From assembly GCA_025677815.1 (NCBI GenBank), contig JAIXMP010000003.1:248001-312000 (forward strand): a stretch of DNA of 64,000 nt. The letters are read 5' to 3'. Below the pieces are notes generated by a model, which did not search any database, was not told the DNA's origin, and worked only from the letters and a program-made list of their open reading frames with translations. The DNA is from Phascolomyces articulosus (taxonomy: Eukaryota > Mucoromycota > Mucoromycetes > Mucorales > Lichtheimiaceae). Shown in pieces: positions 12,334-25,240 of this stretch. The translations under genes were made by a program, and so were the position numbers. Within the stretch, counting starts at the first letter, position 1, and each line of letters starts with the position of its first letter.

Positions 12334-15300
12334 TCATTCAAAAAAATATATGAAAAAAAAAGAGAAAGAAAAAAGGAGGTGAAAAAAACGGCGTTTAACA
12401 ATTTTTTTTTCTCTTTTTGCAACTGAGCAGTGTAAACAATCCATTGAATTTGGATGCAGGTGATGTGATCCCTCACATAAATAAACATCACGTGAAACTA
12501 TTTTTTATGATCCTTTTCTTAAGGTTATGTCAAACAATATAGCATAACATGCATAGAATACACGTTGTTTACCAGTTGAATGATGCGCTGCGGTTGTTTA
12601 TCAAAATATTCAGTTATAATACATCATTACCATATGTTAACCCTGAAATTAGTATCCTCATAAACATTTATTTGTTAAAAGCAGATAACTACATCAAGTA
12701 TATGCTTAATTTTTTACGTCAGATACAGCGTAGTAGTCACTGCTGCTACACGTCACCTGGTAATATAAAGATTAAGTACACCGATATGGTAATCAGTATA
12801 TGTGAATATGGTAATGTGTTTATTTCGTGTAATATCTTTGCAGTTCTCATCAAAATACTTTATAATTCAATATCATTAATCCTCCTAAAGAATTAATGTG
12901 TTTTCTATTTTTATTATTAGGCTATTCAGGATCCTTTGTCGCACAAATATATTTACGCCATCAACTGCTTTTTTAAGAACAAACAATGACGACGAGTGGC
13001 CTGAACAACTTAAGCACTCGGGGAAACATATCACCCGGCACATAAAAAAATACGAGCTTTGCATACAATGCTCTCTAACATGTTTCAGCAACAGGAATCG
13101 AAACGTCGAAAATAAACAATTGGACCCTAAAAACACTTGTGATAATATGACAACGTCAAAAGTGTCGTGTAATCTAATTTTACATATTTGTTTAACAATC
13201 CTAGCTGTGTTCTTGATTAAATGTTCACATACAGTAATATTATTACTATACAATCAAGAATAATATGAGATACATGGTGTACAAATAATTTTATGATATA
13301 AATTAATATACTTGTTATACTAGTACTAGGTAGGATAATAAGGAATAATAAGGAAATAAAGACCTACCCTTGTTTCTGACATTTCATTCCCAAAAGACCA
13401 CAATACATTTATATCCCTCCACAACTTTTATTTTGGTGCAGTATTATGATATATTTAATTTCTTATTTCATCTGATGAATTTTTATTAATTGTTAGCAGA
13501 TCAACCTAGACTTTATTTCGTTGTGGTTTTTATCAAGTTTTTCTACCACAGAGAAACACTATTATACCTTTATATCAAGTAAACCCATCGATTATTTCTT
13601 TAATAGTTCTGGTCATAATTACCTACTTATAGTAATTTATACTCTTCACTTCCTTTTTTTGCATACAAATCATAAATATGATTATAAAACCTATATCTAA
13701 ATAATAGTCTACATACTCAAACCATGTGACGATAGGTACATAATTACAATGTATGCCATTCACTCTTTTTTCACAACGCAGCAATCTTTTTACCACTTTA
13801 TAGCGCCACTATATATTTTTGTGTGTTCGTGCAACATATAATGAGAATTGCTACTTCTATACGTATATACACTCAACAAAACGATAATATTCCGGCCTAT
13901 TCAATTATGATGAGTAACCGCGATAAAATAAAGAAATTATTCTATTAGTTTAATAGTACTACATCCAATTCTATATAGTTAAGTACGTAAGAGAAACTTC
14001 ACAGTATTTTTAAAAGATGATGTTGTCCAATTGCTAGTATTTACCGCACTTGATTTGTTATAAAACAAGGATCGTATTTAATTGTCCCGTCATTTTAACT
14101 TAGAAGAAGCTATATACCATCTACAAAATTAATTTTTCCTTCATTTGATTTTCATGGAAATATGAAAAACTACTTTATAATATAAATTCCTTTTAGTACA
14201 CACTACGCATTTTCTCCCATGATACTTATTAATACATCATTATTCAGTGTCATCATATCATCAATATCAACAGTTCGCTGTACTGAGTGGAAGAATCAGG
14301 TGAAAGAAATACCTTTAATTTATTTTTAACGAGATAGATTTCTTATGTTCTATTGTTAGATGTAATACGTATAATACTATTGTTGGTGCTAGAGATGGAA
14401 TTACATAACAGGATCAGTACTACGTTGTACGTACGGTCAATTTGTTTAGTTTTTCATATCAAAAACCATCGGACAGGATAGATAATTTCTTAAACTTTAT
14501 TGATGTAATTATAAAAAGAAACCAAACAAAATAGCTGTTTCTATAAAGAGGTAATAAAAATCCCGTCCATAAAAAAAATACTCAACCAGGGCTTTTCTTG
14601 TAAGTGCGCGTTGTTTTTCTATTAATTTACTATTCCCTCCTCTTTATTGAATCTTTATTTGTCACTTAAGTTAAATAATAAATAAAATCGTCATATTTAC
14701 GTAGTATTTGAGACTTTGTCCGTTAGTTCCATATATATTTCATGCATAAATATTCCTGCATATTAATCTTTATAGAAGTAGAAAATACTCAGAGTCAAAG
14801 ATACTATGGTCCTTTCCTTTGCGGTCAATTAGCTACTGTAAAAAGTAATGCAATGGTTATCTTGTATTAACTTTGAATATATTGCACAGCAAACAAGAAA
14901 GTACAAACAAATAATAAAGAGGAATTATGCGCAGGACCAGAGCAGAATGGAAGGTAGGACAATTTACATTATTATTAGTTTCTTTACACATTATATAATA
15001 ATGATATTAGTGATATTGAGCCAAAAAAAAGATTTGAGTAAGAATCTTGTGACCTGTATGTGGTGGTATGTACATTCTTTTTATGATAAAAAAACACACT
15101 CCTGGTGGATAATCGCAATAAATTAAAATAAATGAGGATTTATTTTTTCATACTATCCACATCAGCCAAGACTCAATTGTCATTTTTTATATGTATTATC
15201 ACGCTATTTCCAAATAAAATATCATTAATATAGAGTGTTTATTTATAATATTATGAAAAAAATCTCTTAAGTTTTTTTTTCATGATATTACAACAATCTA

Positions 15301-16942
15301 GATACCCCATTGTTTGTTCTTTCTCTCGTCTCCTAATATAATACTCATCGATGCCACAAAATCGAAGCATCAATCTCGGAAAAACTATTTTGACCGCATG
15401 ACCCACCAATAGAACTATGCGAAAATTGTATGCATAGAAAAGTGTGAATGTGTATTGCATCCATCTGTTTGTATGACGATGATGTTAAACATGATGGTGT
15501 GCGATTATATTTTTTTTTGTTGTATAACAATGGTATTTTTTCACACACCATATGATACTACTTTTAAAGGTGAAGGAGGAAGAAGAAGGAGATGAAGATA
15601 ATGTTACAATTAATTAGACGAAGAAAAAACTGTAGTATCCAGTCCACAATAGACTAGGTGTCTGTATTAATATGGTTTTATGTTCTATCATCAACCACAT
15701 GTATAATAAAAATAATCATACTGATGATTTAAAATGAGCACGATGAAGAAGAGTTAAGCGCTAAAAAATAAAACAACGTTGAGAAGAGATAACCCGATAG
15801 TTGGGGCAAATGTTAATAGCCATTGATATTAAATGTCAAAAGAAGTAGTTGGGTTTTATCCAAGTATCATGCGCATTTCTCATTGAGCGATTTCTTGATG
15901 CACTTTGATCGGTTTCTCTTAGTCCAAGAGAGCGAGGGAAATTTTTTATTTCCAGATATCTACCCCGTATATCTGGTGATCTACCGTCGTTTACAGTCTA
16001 TAATGTAAGCTGTTTAAGTTTCCCATAGAGTTAATTAATTGTGGGTTTCACAAGGTCCATTACTATGGTTCTTAAAGCAAAAAGCATATCAAATCTGATT
16101 TTTTTTTAGAATTCAAAATCATTATTACTAAGCATGTCTGAGAGAAAAGCCAGATACTACCTTTGATAATAAGAAAGGAGGGATCTAAACATCAATTGTT
16201 GTAAAAGTATGCACATAACTTATGTGCATTGACATCTTAAATAAACTAGATAGTAGTACCACTCTATGCTAAAGAAATGAACACAGGGAATAATAAGAAA
16301 AATATCCACATAATGGTACAGAAAATCAAGTGTGTATGATACAATGATGTTACCACAACTTCCCCACAAAGTTATCTTTAGACATTAAATCATAAATAGC
16401 CACAATCTTCAGGCAAGTTCAAACGTAGGTACAACCATTTGTGTTACTATAAACAAGAATAGCAATCAAATCAAAACATTATAACCTAACTATAGTTCAA
16501 CAATTTATACATTGTGGGTAATTCAGATGCTTATTGTCGTTTTGTTCGGTTACTTTTTTCCTGTATGATATCGAGAAAAAAAGGCGACATCCTTGATATT
16601 TAATTCTGTTAGTTTAGCCGATATATTATTGAAGAAGACCAGTCCTCCTGCGGTTAAAATATGGTTCAATAGATCGCTATTACCAATTCCCCACGATATG
16701 ACTATTTTCGAAAGCTTTGCCATCGATGGTAAAGTAAATTCAACAGTAACGTTATTAATGTAGTACACGCTATTCGCATTAGACCTCCGCGAGAAAAAAC
16801 GGGTACATGTATAAATACGGCAAATAGAAATGGCATTTTCAAAAATAAATAAAAAAATAAAAGCTGTGTTTAGCAACCTACTCCTCTAAATTTATTACTG
16901 CTATATATCCCCAGTCCTTTCTTTTTTTTTTTTATATCAAAA
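12334..16942. other. Gene-poor AT-rich region
   Basis: About 4.6 kb with no gene I can support. A block at 12885-13263 is slightly less AT-rich and is open on both strands (121 and 122 codons), but neither reading is recognised. A minus-strand frame at 16550-16876 is listed separately. The rest is A/T-rich sequence with many short palindromes expected by composition. Confidence 0.5.
16550..16876 (-). pseudogene. Possible relic of a leucine-rich/F-box-type protein
   Basis: A 108-codon minus-strand frame contains LPSMAKLSKIVISWG, LLNHIL and ISAKLTELNIKDV, with the spaced leucine pattern of leucine-rich repeats as found in fungal F-box proteins. The frame begins in low-complexity sequence and has no identifiable start exon or F-box. 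It is most likely a fragment of a decayed gene. A chance open frame cannot be excluded. Confidence 0.2.
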
Positions 16943-18636
16943 ATGAAGAATTCATTCGTTCTTTTTGCCTTGATGGCGATGGTTTTACTGCAATTGGTTG
17001 TAGGTCATCCAGTTCAAGTAAAACCTACCAAGAAGAGAAGAGACGATGCTCATGATCCAGAAGCAGCAGCCAAGGAATTAAATGGTCCACTGCCTGAAGG
17101 ATTGGAACAAAGTAATGGTTTAGCCATTAATGCTACAGAGTACCCCAGCACCGTTGCTAACGCATTATCGCCAAGTAACGCAAGTCAAGTCAGGTTAGCT
17201 AAATCAGCATCAACATCTAGTGAATCAGAAGTGCGACAAGCTACTGCTGCCGAAATTGATGAACATACTTTTTACACCAAGTTATCTGCATCCTCTTATT
17301 GTCGAGGTGTCATTCCCGGTGGCAAATTTGATTGTAAGCATTGCGATCAAAGTTTGACATTGGTCAAGACATTTACTACTACACTTCAGGACACAAACGC
17401 CATGGTCTTACGTGGTGATGGCCAAAAAACCATTTATATTGTATTCAGAGGTAATAAATCAATAATTTTCTTTGCACTGTTATTACCGTATTTTGAAACT
17501 GAATCCCGATATTAAATAAGAAAAATGAACCGATCAAACAATTTTTTAAAAATACCTTCACAATTGATTTACAGGAACGAATTCTATTCGTAGCTTTGTT
17601 GTCGTGAGTATTATTCAAAAAAGGGGCATTGAACAATAATTGACTAATTCTTATTCACCATTATATAAAAATAATATAGGACGCTGTATTCATTCCTGTT
17701 AATTACCCTCTTGCTGATGGAACCAAGGTTCATAAAGGTACTAAAATCATCATATATATAAATGCATTTGAGATTTTTCTTGTACTAGTTGAAGTTACTA
17801 CAATGTAGCCTTCCATATCGAGTGCAATATGTTGTACCTACTGTTGTTAATCGATATTTCTAAAATTGATGTATAACAGGATTCCTTGACAGCTATAATG
17901 CTGTTAGAGATGACCTTGTCAAAACCATCCAGGAGCAAGCAGATCAATATCCCGATTACAAATTTGTTGTCACTGGGTAATTTTTAAATAATAGTTTTAT
18001 AGGCTTGAAATATATATCTATAACGAAGTATCAAATATCACTGCAATAGATAACAGTAATATTAATCAAATTTTTATTATGTATTCTCAGACATTCTTTG
18101 GGTGGCGCTCAAGGTGTCTTATGTGCGGTTGATCTCTTTAATTTAAACCAAACACGCTATGGAGTTGATAATTTAGAAATTTTCACTCAAGGTAATTATA
18201 TCATTCTTTTCCTAAAAACATTATTATACATAGCATAAAATAACAATGTGTCTATATCCTTTATATAGGTGAGCCCCGCGTTGGAGACATTGAATTTGCA
18301 CACTATTTGATGAACACTCAACTCCCACACGAACGACTTGTACATAAGCGTGACAGTAAGTTTAGTCTACTCTTTTTCTATGTCATGTTGGTTTTTGTCT
18401 CTCTTTTAGTCGCATTAGCTAATATACCACAATCAATAATTATAGTTGTTCCCCATCTCCCACCTGGCTTTATGAACTTTTTGCACTCGGGCACAGAATT
18501 CTGGATCAATAACGAAGGTATCCAAGTTTGTCCTAATGGAATTGAAACCGATTTCTGTTCAAACTCTATCGTACCATTTACAAGTTTATTGGACCACTTT
18601 ACCTATCTTGATATCAACGTTGGTCTTTGTCTATAA
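16943..18636 (+). CDS. Secreted triacylglycerol lipase, class 3 (lipase copy 1)
   Basis: An extracellular lipase of the Rhizomucor/Rhizopus type that hydrolyses triacylglycerols. Seven exons, 16943-17450, 17575-17603, 17680-17737, 17880-17976, 18091-18191, 18269-18355 and 18446-18636, give 356 aa. A signal peptide (residues 1-21, ending VVGHP) is followed by a propeptide of about 75 residues with dibasic sites (KKRRD), then the mature alpha/beta hydrolase. The triad is Ser233 in GHSLGG, Asp293 in RDIVPHLPP and His344 in LLDHFTY; spacings of 60 and 51 match the known family closely. The oxyanion region is in VFRGTNSIRSF. Cysteines near 120-135 and 322-355 fit the family disulfides. A TATATA stretch lies about 50 bases before the ATG. 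A paralogue lies downstream at 23387. Confidence 0.93.
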
Positions 18637-20590
18637 ATATATAATCCTCAGCTGGACTGAGAAAAAAAGATAAATGATTTATTAATGAGATACAAAAAAA
18701 CATCACCCCTCCTCTACTGGCACTTACCATCGATGGGTCCTTTTAATTAGTGTATTCCTTTTATTCCCCCTATACGCACAACATTCAACATGTAATGCAA
18801 TTTTGTCTGTAGCAATATAAATATAAATAAATAATTTTGTAGTAAGAAGTAAATGAAGTATTATAATACGATAGAGGTTTGAAAACGTAAAAATTATGGT
18901 CTCAATTTTCTTTCAGACAGCATCAAAAACTATGGTCTTTATATACCGAAATATCTTATCCATTATAGACACATGTTTCAAGATACTATACGATGGGAAA
19001 AGAAACTCTTCTTTCTTGCTTTTCTGAACGAGATAAATCTTACTCAAACATATTGTACTTATTTTAGTAGGCTGGGTTCGACATAACATTTTTGTACTCT
19101 TTTTGTTGTTCAGATGATTCAAATGAATTAGATTCTTCATAAGGGCTTTTATCAAATAGTTTCCTTATTAATTAACGATGCCTCGAATGCAATAAAATAA
19201 AATAATTCGTACGAACAAGTAGTAAAATTTAACAACGATATTGAATAGCATAAATCTATCGTAATCATCAGCATATTCTACGGCTTATATGAATAAAGGA
19301 TGGATCAAAATAACATGGCAATATAAAAATAACAATAATAATAGTTGTAATTTATAACACAAACTTATTTATGCCTTATTATTTTTGGTATAAAATGACT
19401 TGGTTAAAAATGCAGTTTTCTATAACATTAGTTTTTTATTCCCATATAGTTCGCAATAGCATTACATTAATAATGAAGCATCAATCGTAAAGTAAATTAC
19501 TCAAAGGTTGTAGTAATACACGCATTCATCATTATAAATGGATGGCGCTAAATTTGAGTAGGATTGTTACAATTAACTGCGGAAGGCATTTGATGAAGTG
19601 ATTGGGGTGATTATGGTTGCTGCCATTGAGAATCAAGATGTATACATTATTCCAGTATGGTTAAGAAAAATATATCCATAAGTATAGGTGATACTGTATA
19701 TATTTATCCGTGACTATTACGAGATAGACAATTAAACAAAGCTTTATTGATATATATTTATCACAGCGTGTAACATTTATTATTTCCATGCTGCTTCTAT
19801 GTCCGTTTTGTTTAGGTCTGTGATATCAGCACATTTGTTAGTAATTGATGATGGAGTGTATTTTGGAATAAATAAGACAGCATCTTGTTCTTATATATGG
19901 TTTATTTGAAACTACACGTCAGGGAGGTTTTTAGGTTACCATCAGCAGCACATTATATTTAGATCAGCACCTTCTTATTACTTTTTGCTAAGTAGCATAT
20001 TGATGGATAGGATTCGTCACTTTTGATTATGTTCCAGTTTACAGAGTGAATATTTCCATTAAATTATAGAATAAGCTACTTCGGTCACGACGTAGTGTTT
20101 GCTGTTATATAATAAAAGCACATACATAATTCATTTATAAGGATTCAATACAGTGTATATCCTAGGCAATAAGAAGGTTTTTGCACGACTATCAACAACG
20201 TCTTATAAATTACAACAATACACCCTAGGCTTTTTTGCCTACGTTTACAGTTCTGTTGTTTTCAACATTACATTGTATTCTTTTAAAACAAATCCAGTTT
20301 TTACATGCAGTTCAATTAATCTTGAAGTACATAATATTTTCTCTACTGCCGCTATGATTATTTAAGATCCTGATAATAACCACCTGCAATGAATATTGTA
20401 GGGGGGATTAAGAGTACAATGCCCTTTTTCTTGTAACTACTATGCAGTATGTTTTGGTATAACGTCATTATGTATATCAAATAGACTAGGTATGTAAACA
20501 ATGTTTTTCAGCAATTTTGAACAAAATAATTATCGTGAAAAGAACATAAATTGTCCAGTGCCTCAAGAACAATAGGCATATAGGTGGTTT

Positions 20591-20633
20591 GATTCAATCG
20601 GTTGATGAACAACACAAGTAACCGGTTGAATTC
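20591..20633. repeat. Imperfect inverted repeat (potential hairpin)
   Basis: GATTCAATCGGTT at 20591-20603 pairs with AACCGGTTGAATTC at 20620-20633 with one mismatch and one offset base, around a loop of about 16 bases. It has higher GC than its surroundings. It may be a decayed repeat end or chance. Confidence 0.4.
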
Positions 20634-23269
20634 ATCTGGTCAAAAAAAAAAGGTTAACCAAAAAAAGAAAATTGTAAAGTTCCTATATTAAATGAGTATC
20701 TTTTATTCTCTTCATTATCATATGCATTTCTTGAAAATGATGTATTCATGGGAAAATCAGTTTTACCACACTATTCACACAACTTTTTCAATTATATTGC
20801 AATCCAAACACATGGCTTATTTTCTTTAAACATCTATACCAAATATACATATTTCAGAACATTACCAATCAATTTCAATGATTTTTATTCATGGATGATT
20901 TCTTATAATATTCAGTTGATAAAAAAAAAGTCATCGTTGTTGATGAGATGGCGGCCGTGTCCTTTAATATAATTTCCTTTTTTTTAGACTTTATCACCAT
21001 TTACACTTTCTGAATATATGCAATCGATTAAACGTGGAGCCTTGCAATTAATACAGAAAAATTCCATATTTGTAGTTATATACGATAGATTAAGACACGT
21101 TTGTTATTTCCAAACCGTGTTGAAAAAAAAATGCCCACGCTGGACTGTTTTGTTTGCTTAGCAGCAATTTTCTTTAGTTTGTGATGATCTGGTTTTCTTA
21201 CTTTATACTTGCTGAGAGTCTTTTACATTAATAATAGTCGGTTCAAAAGAAGCCTTTTTTTCTGGCCATATTATACTATCATAATTCATGATACTATATA
21301 ATATCTACGAACTATGGACATTTCTAAATGAAAGTCTAATTCAGGCCCTTGATAAAGAATGTTTCAAAGCCAATACATCCTTATTTAGCAGCAAGTGGTA
21401 TAAATCAATCTTGATTTATTTTAAATATGAAGTATTGGTGATTTTTTATGACCTATTGCTGTTAATAATACATCTTTTCAGCTCGTACTTGTACTGTTAT
21501 CCCTTATTATATTATTTATACACTTTAAAAGTATAAAAAACCATTATCGTAACATTGGTAGTTCTTTATTTTGATCCATTCAAATGTTCACATATACTAT
21601 AATAATAAAACCACATAAATTTGTTGAAAAGTAAATCAATAAATTTGTGTTGAAAGGAATATGAGAAAAACAAAAACGTGATTGATAGACTATATCCAAT
21701 TCTAATATAATATAAGTACCAAGCTGGCTGGTCTCTCTACCACATTTACCGGCCAATTTTTATCCATTTTGTCTATTTTGCCTATTTTGCTTAATTTTCA
21801 ATTATAGTCATAAGAATTAGTTTTTCAGTGTAAAGTCCCAATAAAATATAACTCATAAATATACCACACAGCAATCAAATAGCCGTGCAACTAAATCAGT
21901 TCTCACACCTGAATTTATTTTATATGAGAAAGATTCTCGCAAAGTTTGGTGGATCACGAAAAGACATAGTATAATATTTATCAATAATAATAATAATAAT
22001 AATAAAATGTGATTTCATTACAGATAGGCTCTAAGCAACTTTATAACTTAGAACAAAATATCATATAAACACTAATAAGTTATTGATGGTTCAAAACATC
22101 CAAATTGATAATTATAATTTATTTACATTGATCTTCATGACTTCTTATAAAAGCAAATGTCATACTGACCTAGCCTCATTTTTTGTTCTTTTTTCATTTG
22201 ATATCTGAAAGAACGAGGTCCGACATGATATACTACATATTAAAAACACAGTAGAAGCAACGGCAGTATCAACTTTTTGGTGATAACTACGTCAATCCAC
22301 ACTTTCATACTGGGATACCGAGCACCTGGTTGTAGTAAGATATTAAATAGCTATTCCTGGTACATAAATATGACAAAGGGAAATATATCAAAAAAAAGCT
22401 ACTTTTTTCCCCACACTGTAGGATCTCTTTTTTGTGGCACCTATACAGAAAATTTCACAATTCAATTTAAACTGAGTAGGACAGACTGTTTAATGTAAAC
22501 TATTAACAAACAGAGACTGACAGATTATAACATAATCCTTTTCGATCATAATCAAAAATCAGTAAGGGCTTTTGGAAAACATCATTCTAGAATACTGCAG
22601 TATTGTGATATAAATCAATCATCAGTAATGTGTACTAGTAGCAATTTTATATTTTTTGTAATCTAATAATTATATACATAAAGTATATAATATATATAGG
22701 GTAAAAAAATCAACCATATAAGATTTAAAGACCCAGGAGTAAGTTATAATATCCAAGAGTATTCAATATAAATGTAGACAGGAATGGTTTTTTTAAATCG
22801 ACGAATGGGATCACTTGATAAATCAAGTTAAAGTTCACCACAGGATACTTGTGATTTTTGTGTCACAACTATACAGCACAGTCAATACTAACTGCTAGTA
22901 ATATATGTGGCAAATCAGCCAGATAGACTCCTTTTTCTACCCTATGCCTGCTGGTCTTATTTTTACTTGTTTATTATTTTTTTCTCAACACATCAATTCG
23001 GATTGATTACCATATTTGATACTCTGAGGGCCTAATGTTTTTCCAACACCAGTCGATGAGTTTTTGCTATTATCATTGAGGCGCCCAATAATAACTATAA
23101 AAATCAGAAAATCGGTATTTTGCCATTGATAGGCGGATTATTTTGACAAACCTGATTTGAAACGAATTTTGTTCAAAAAATTTTCCCTTCTCTCTATCTC
23201 TCTGCTAGATCATTCAATTCCTAAAACATCAGATCAAAATCCAAATTGCTCAATGAAGAAAAAAATCAC

Positions 23270-23277
23270 TATAAATA
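23270..23277 (+). promoter_or_regulatory. TATA box of lipase copy 2
   Basis: TATAAATA lies about 117 bases before the lipase ATG, with a pyrimidine/adenine-rich leader following. It is a good consensus match at a plausible distance. Confidence 0.45.
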
Positions 23278-23386
23278 CAGGCGATTGGAAAAGATCAACA
23301 TCATCAAAATACATACACTTTCTAATAATACACACTCTTGACGAGCTCCCGTCCTATCTTTTATTTTTGATTTACAAAATAGAATA

Positions 23387-25240
23387 ATGAAGCTATCATC
23401 TTACACCTATGGTGCTTTTGCTGTTGGATTTGCAATTCTGCAATTGGCTGCCGGTCATCCAGTCGTAGGAAACAAACGGCAAGAGACGTCTTCTGCTTAC
23501 GATCCCGAGGCGCACGCAAAGAAGGAAAATGGTCCAGTTCCTCCTGGTTCTCATATGATTAATGGATTGGTCAATACTACCAAAGAAAAAGTCCCAGAGA
23601 TTATCAATAAGAAGTTGAGACCATTCACCAATGGACTAGCTACTGGTGATGTTCGTAATGCAACCCAAGAGGAAATCGCTACTCACTACTTTTATGTCGA
23701 GTTATCTGCTTCAGCTTATTGCCGAGATGTAATTCCAGGGGGTAAATTTGATTGTAAGCACTGTAATCCAAGCCTCGAACTTATCAAGACATTTAGCGTC
23801 AACTCTACCGATTCCAATGCTATGATTTTGCGTGGTGATCAACAAAAGCAAATTATCGTCGTGTTCAGAGGTAAGGTATACCGCCTTATTATCGTGCTTT
23901 TCTTTTATAAAATACTGTGTATTTCGATCCTATATATCTATAGTATTAATAAACTAGCCATTTCCTTAACTAATAATAATTATTTTTTCTTCTTATAAAA
24001 ATAATATACAGGATCCAGTTCCGCTAAAAACTTTAAATATGTGTGTATATTCGACGAGAGAATCGTATCATCATTGTCCACTATACTGATAAGCATAAAC
24101 TTTTATAATTTATAGGATGCCATCTTTAACCATGTCGATTATCCTCTTGTGAAAGGAACTCGTGTTCATAATGGTATGCTTAAAACTATTGCAGCTTTAT
24201 AATAAGGTTATTTTCTTTTTTTATTATATATAAGACTTATATATTTTATTACAATAAAATAAATAGGTTTCCTTCAAAGCTACGATGCTGTGAGAGATGA
24301 CATTTTACAGGTTCTTAATGACCAAGTAAGCCAATTCCCTGATTATAAGGTGGCTGTTACCGGGTACGTAACACTTATTGTATCTATAGAAGATTCTTTA
24401 CAGCAATTACTATTTTTTTTTTTTTGCTTGCAATATTTGTTGTGAATAGTCTATCAACTATTTCGAATAAATTATATCTGTATTTACATAGACACTCTTT
24501 GGGTGGAAGCATGGCTGTCCTTTGTGCTGTTGATCTTTTCAATACTGATTCAACTCGCTATGGTGTTGATAAATTGTTGCTTTATACACAAGGTATGTAT
24601 ATGCGGTGCTTACAATTTAAGATTAAAATATTATTGGTAGTTGTATATTATGTTCTATTCTTTATAACCATACAATGCTTACTGTCGTGATTATTACCTG
24701 TCGTTACAGGTCAACCACGCGTTGGTGATAAACCTTTTGCTGAATATGTATTTGGTACTGGGATTTCGCATCAACGCCTCGTTAACCATCAAGACAGTAA
24801 GTTGTTATTTATCATTTCTCGTTTTTCTCCTCCATAATGCTGACCATACGTATAGAATTAAACATGCATATTAAAGACGATTTCTAATAACTAATTAATA
24901 TATTTTTACTTTTTGTAATAGTTGTTCCTCATCTTCCTCCTGCCTTTACCGATTATTTACATAATGGTGAAGAATTTTGGATTACTGACGAAGGCATTGG
25001 TAAGAAGATAATTTTAACTAGTACATGATAATAGTTAACCGCAACTATTTTTCTTTTATTTATCTTGTTTGATGTGATGTCAATACTCACATCCCCTTTT
25101 ACATTTTTTTCAAACATTATAAAGAGGTTTGCCCCAATGGACTCGAAACTGAAAACTGTGCAAACTCGGTTTCTCCTTTTACCATCCATATCGACCACAC
25201 CAACTATATGGGTGTCAACACTGCTTTCTGTCTCTATTAA
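23387..25240 (+). CDS. Secreted triacylglycerol lipase, class 3 (lipase copy 2)
   Basis: Paralogue of the lipase at 16943. Eight exons, 23387-23870, 24012-24040, 24116-24173, 24267-24363, 24492-24592, 24710-24796, 24922-24999 and 25125-25240, encode 349 aa. Exons 2 to 6 are identical in length (29, 58, 97, 101, 87 nt) and phase to copy 1, which confirms both models. There is a signal peptide to about residue 21 (ending AAGHP) and a propeptide with a KR site. The triad is Ser225 in GHSLGG, Asp285 in QDIVPHLPP and His336 in IDHTNYMG. It differs from copy 1 by one extra intron splitting the codon after DEGI, and by a serine after the GHSLGG box (GGSMAV against GGAQGV). It is predicted to be secreted and active on lipids; substrate range cannot be read from sequence. 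Confidence 0.93.

Larger units (their letters stand above)
18637..23386. other. Gene-poor AT-rich region between two lipase genes
   Basis: About 4.7 kb without supportable coding exons; open frames are short, low in GC and lack domains. It contains an imperfect inverted repeat at 20591-20633 and a short ATA microsatellite near 21981. The lipase copy 2 promoter lies at the right end. Confidence 0.5.
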
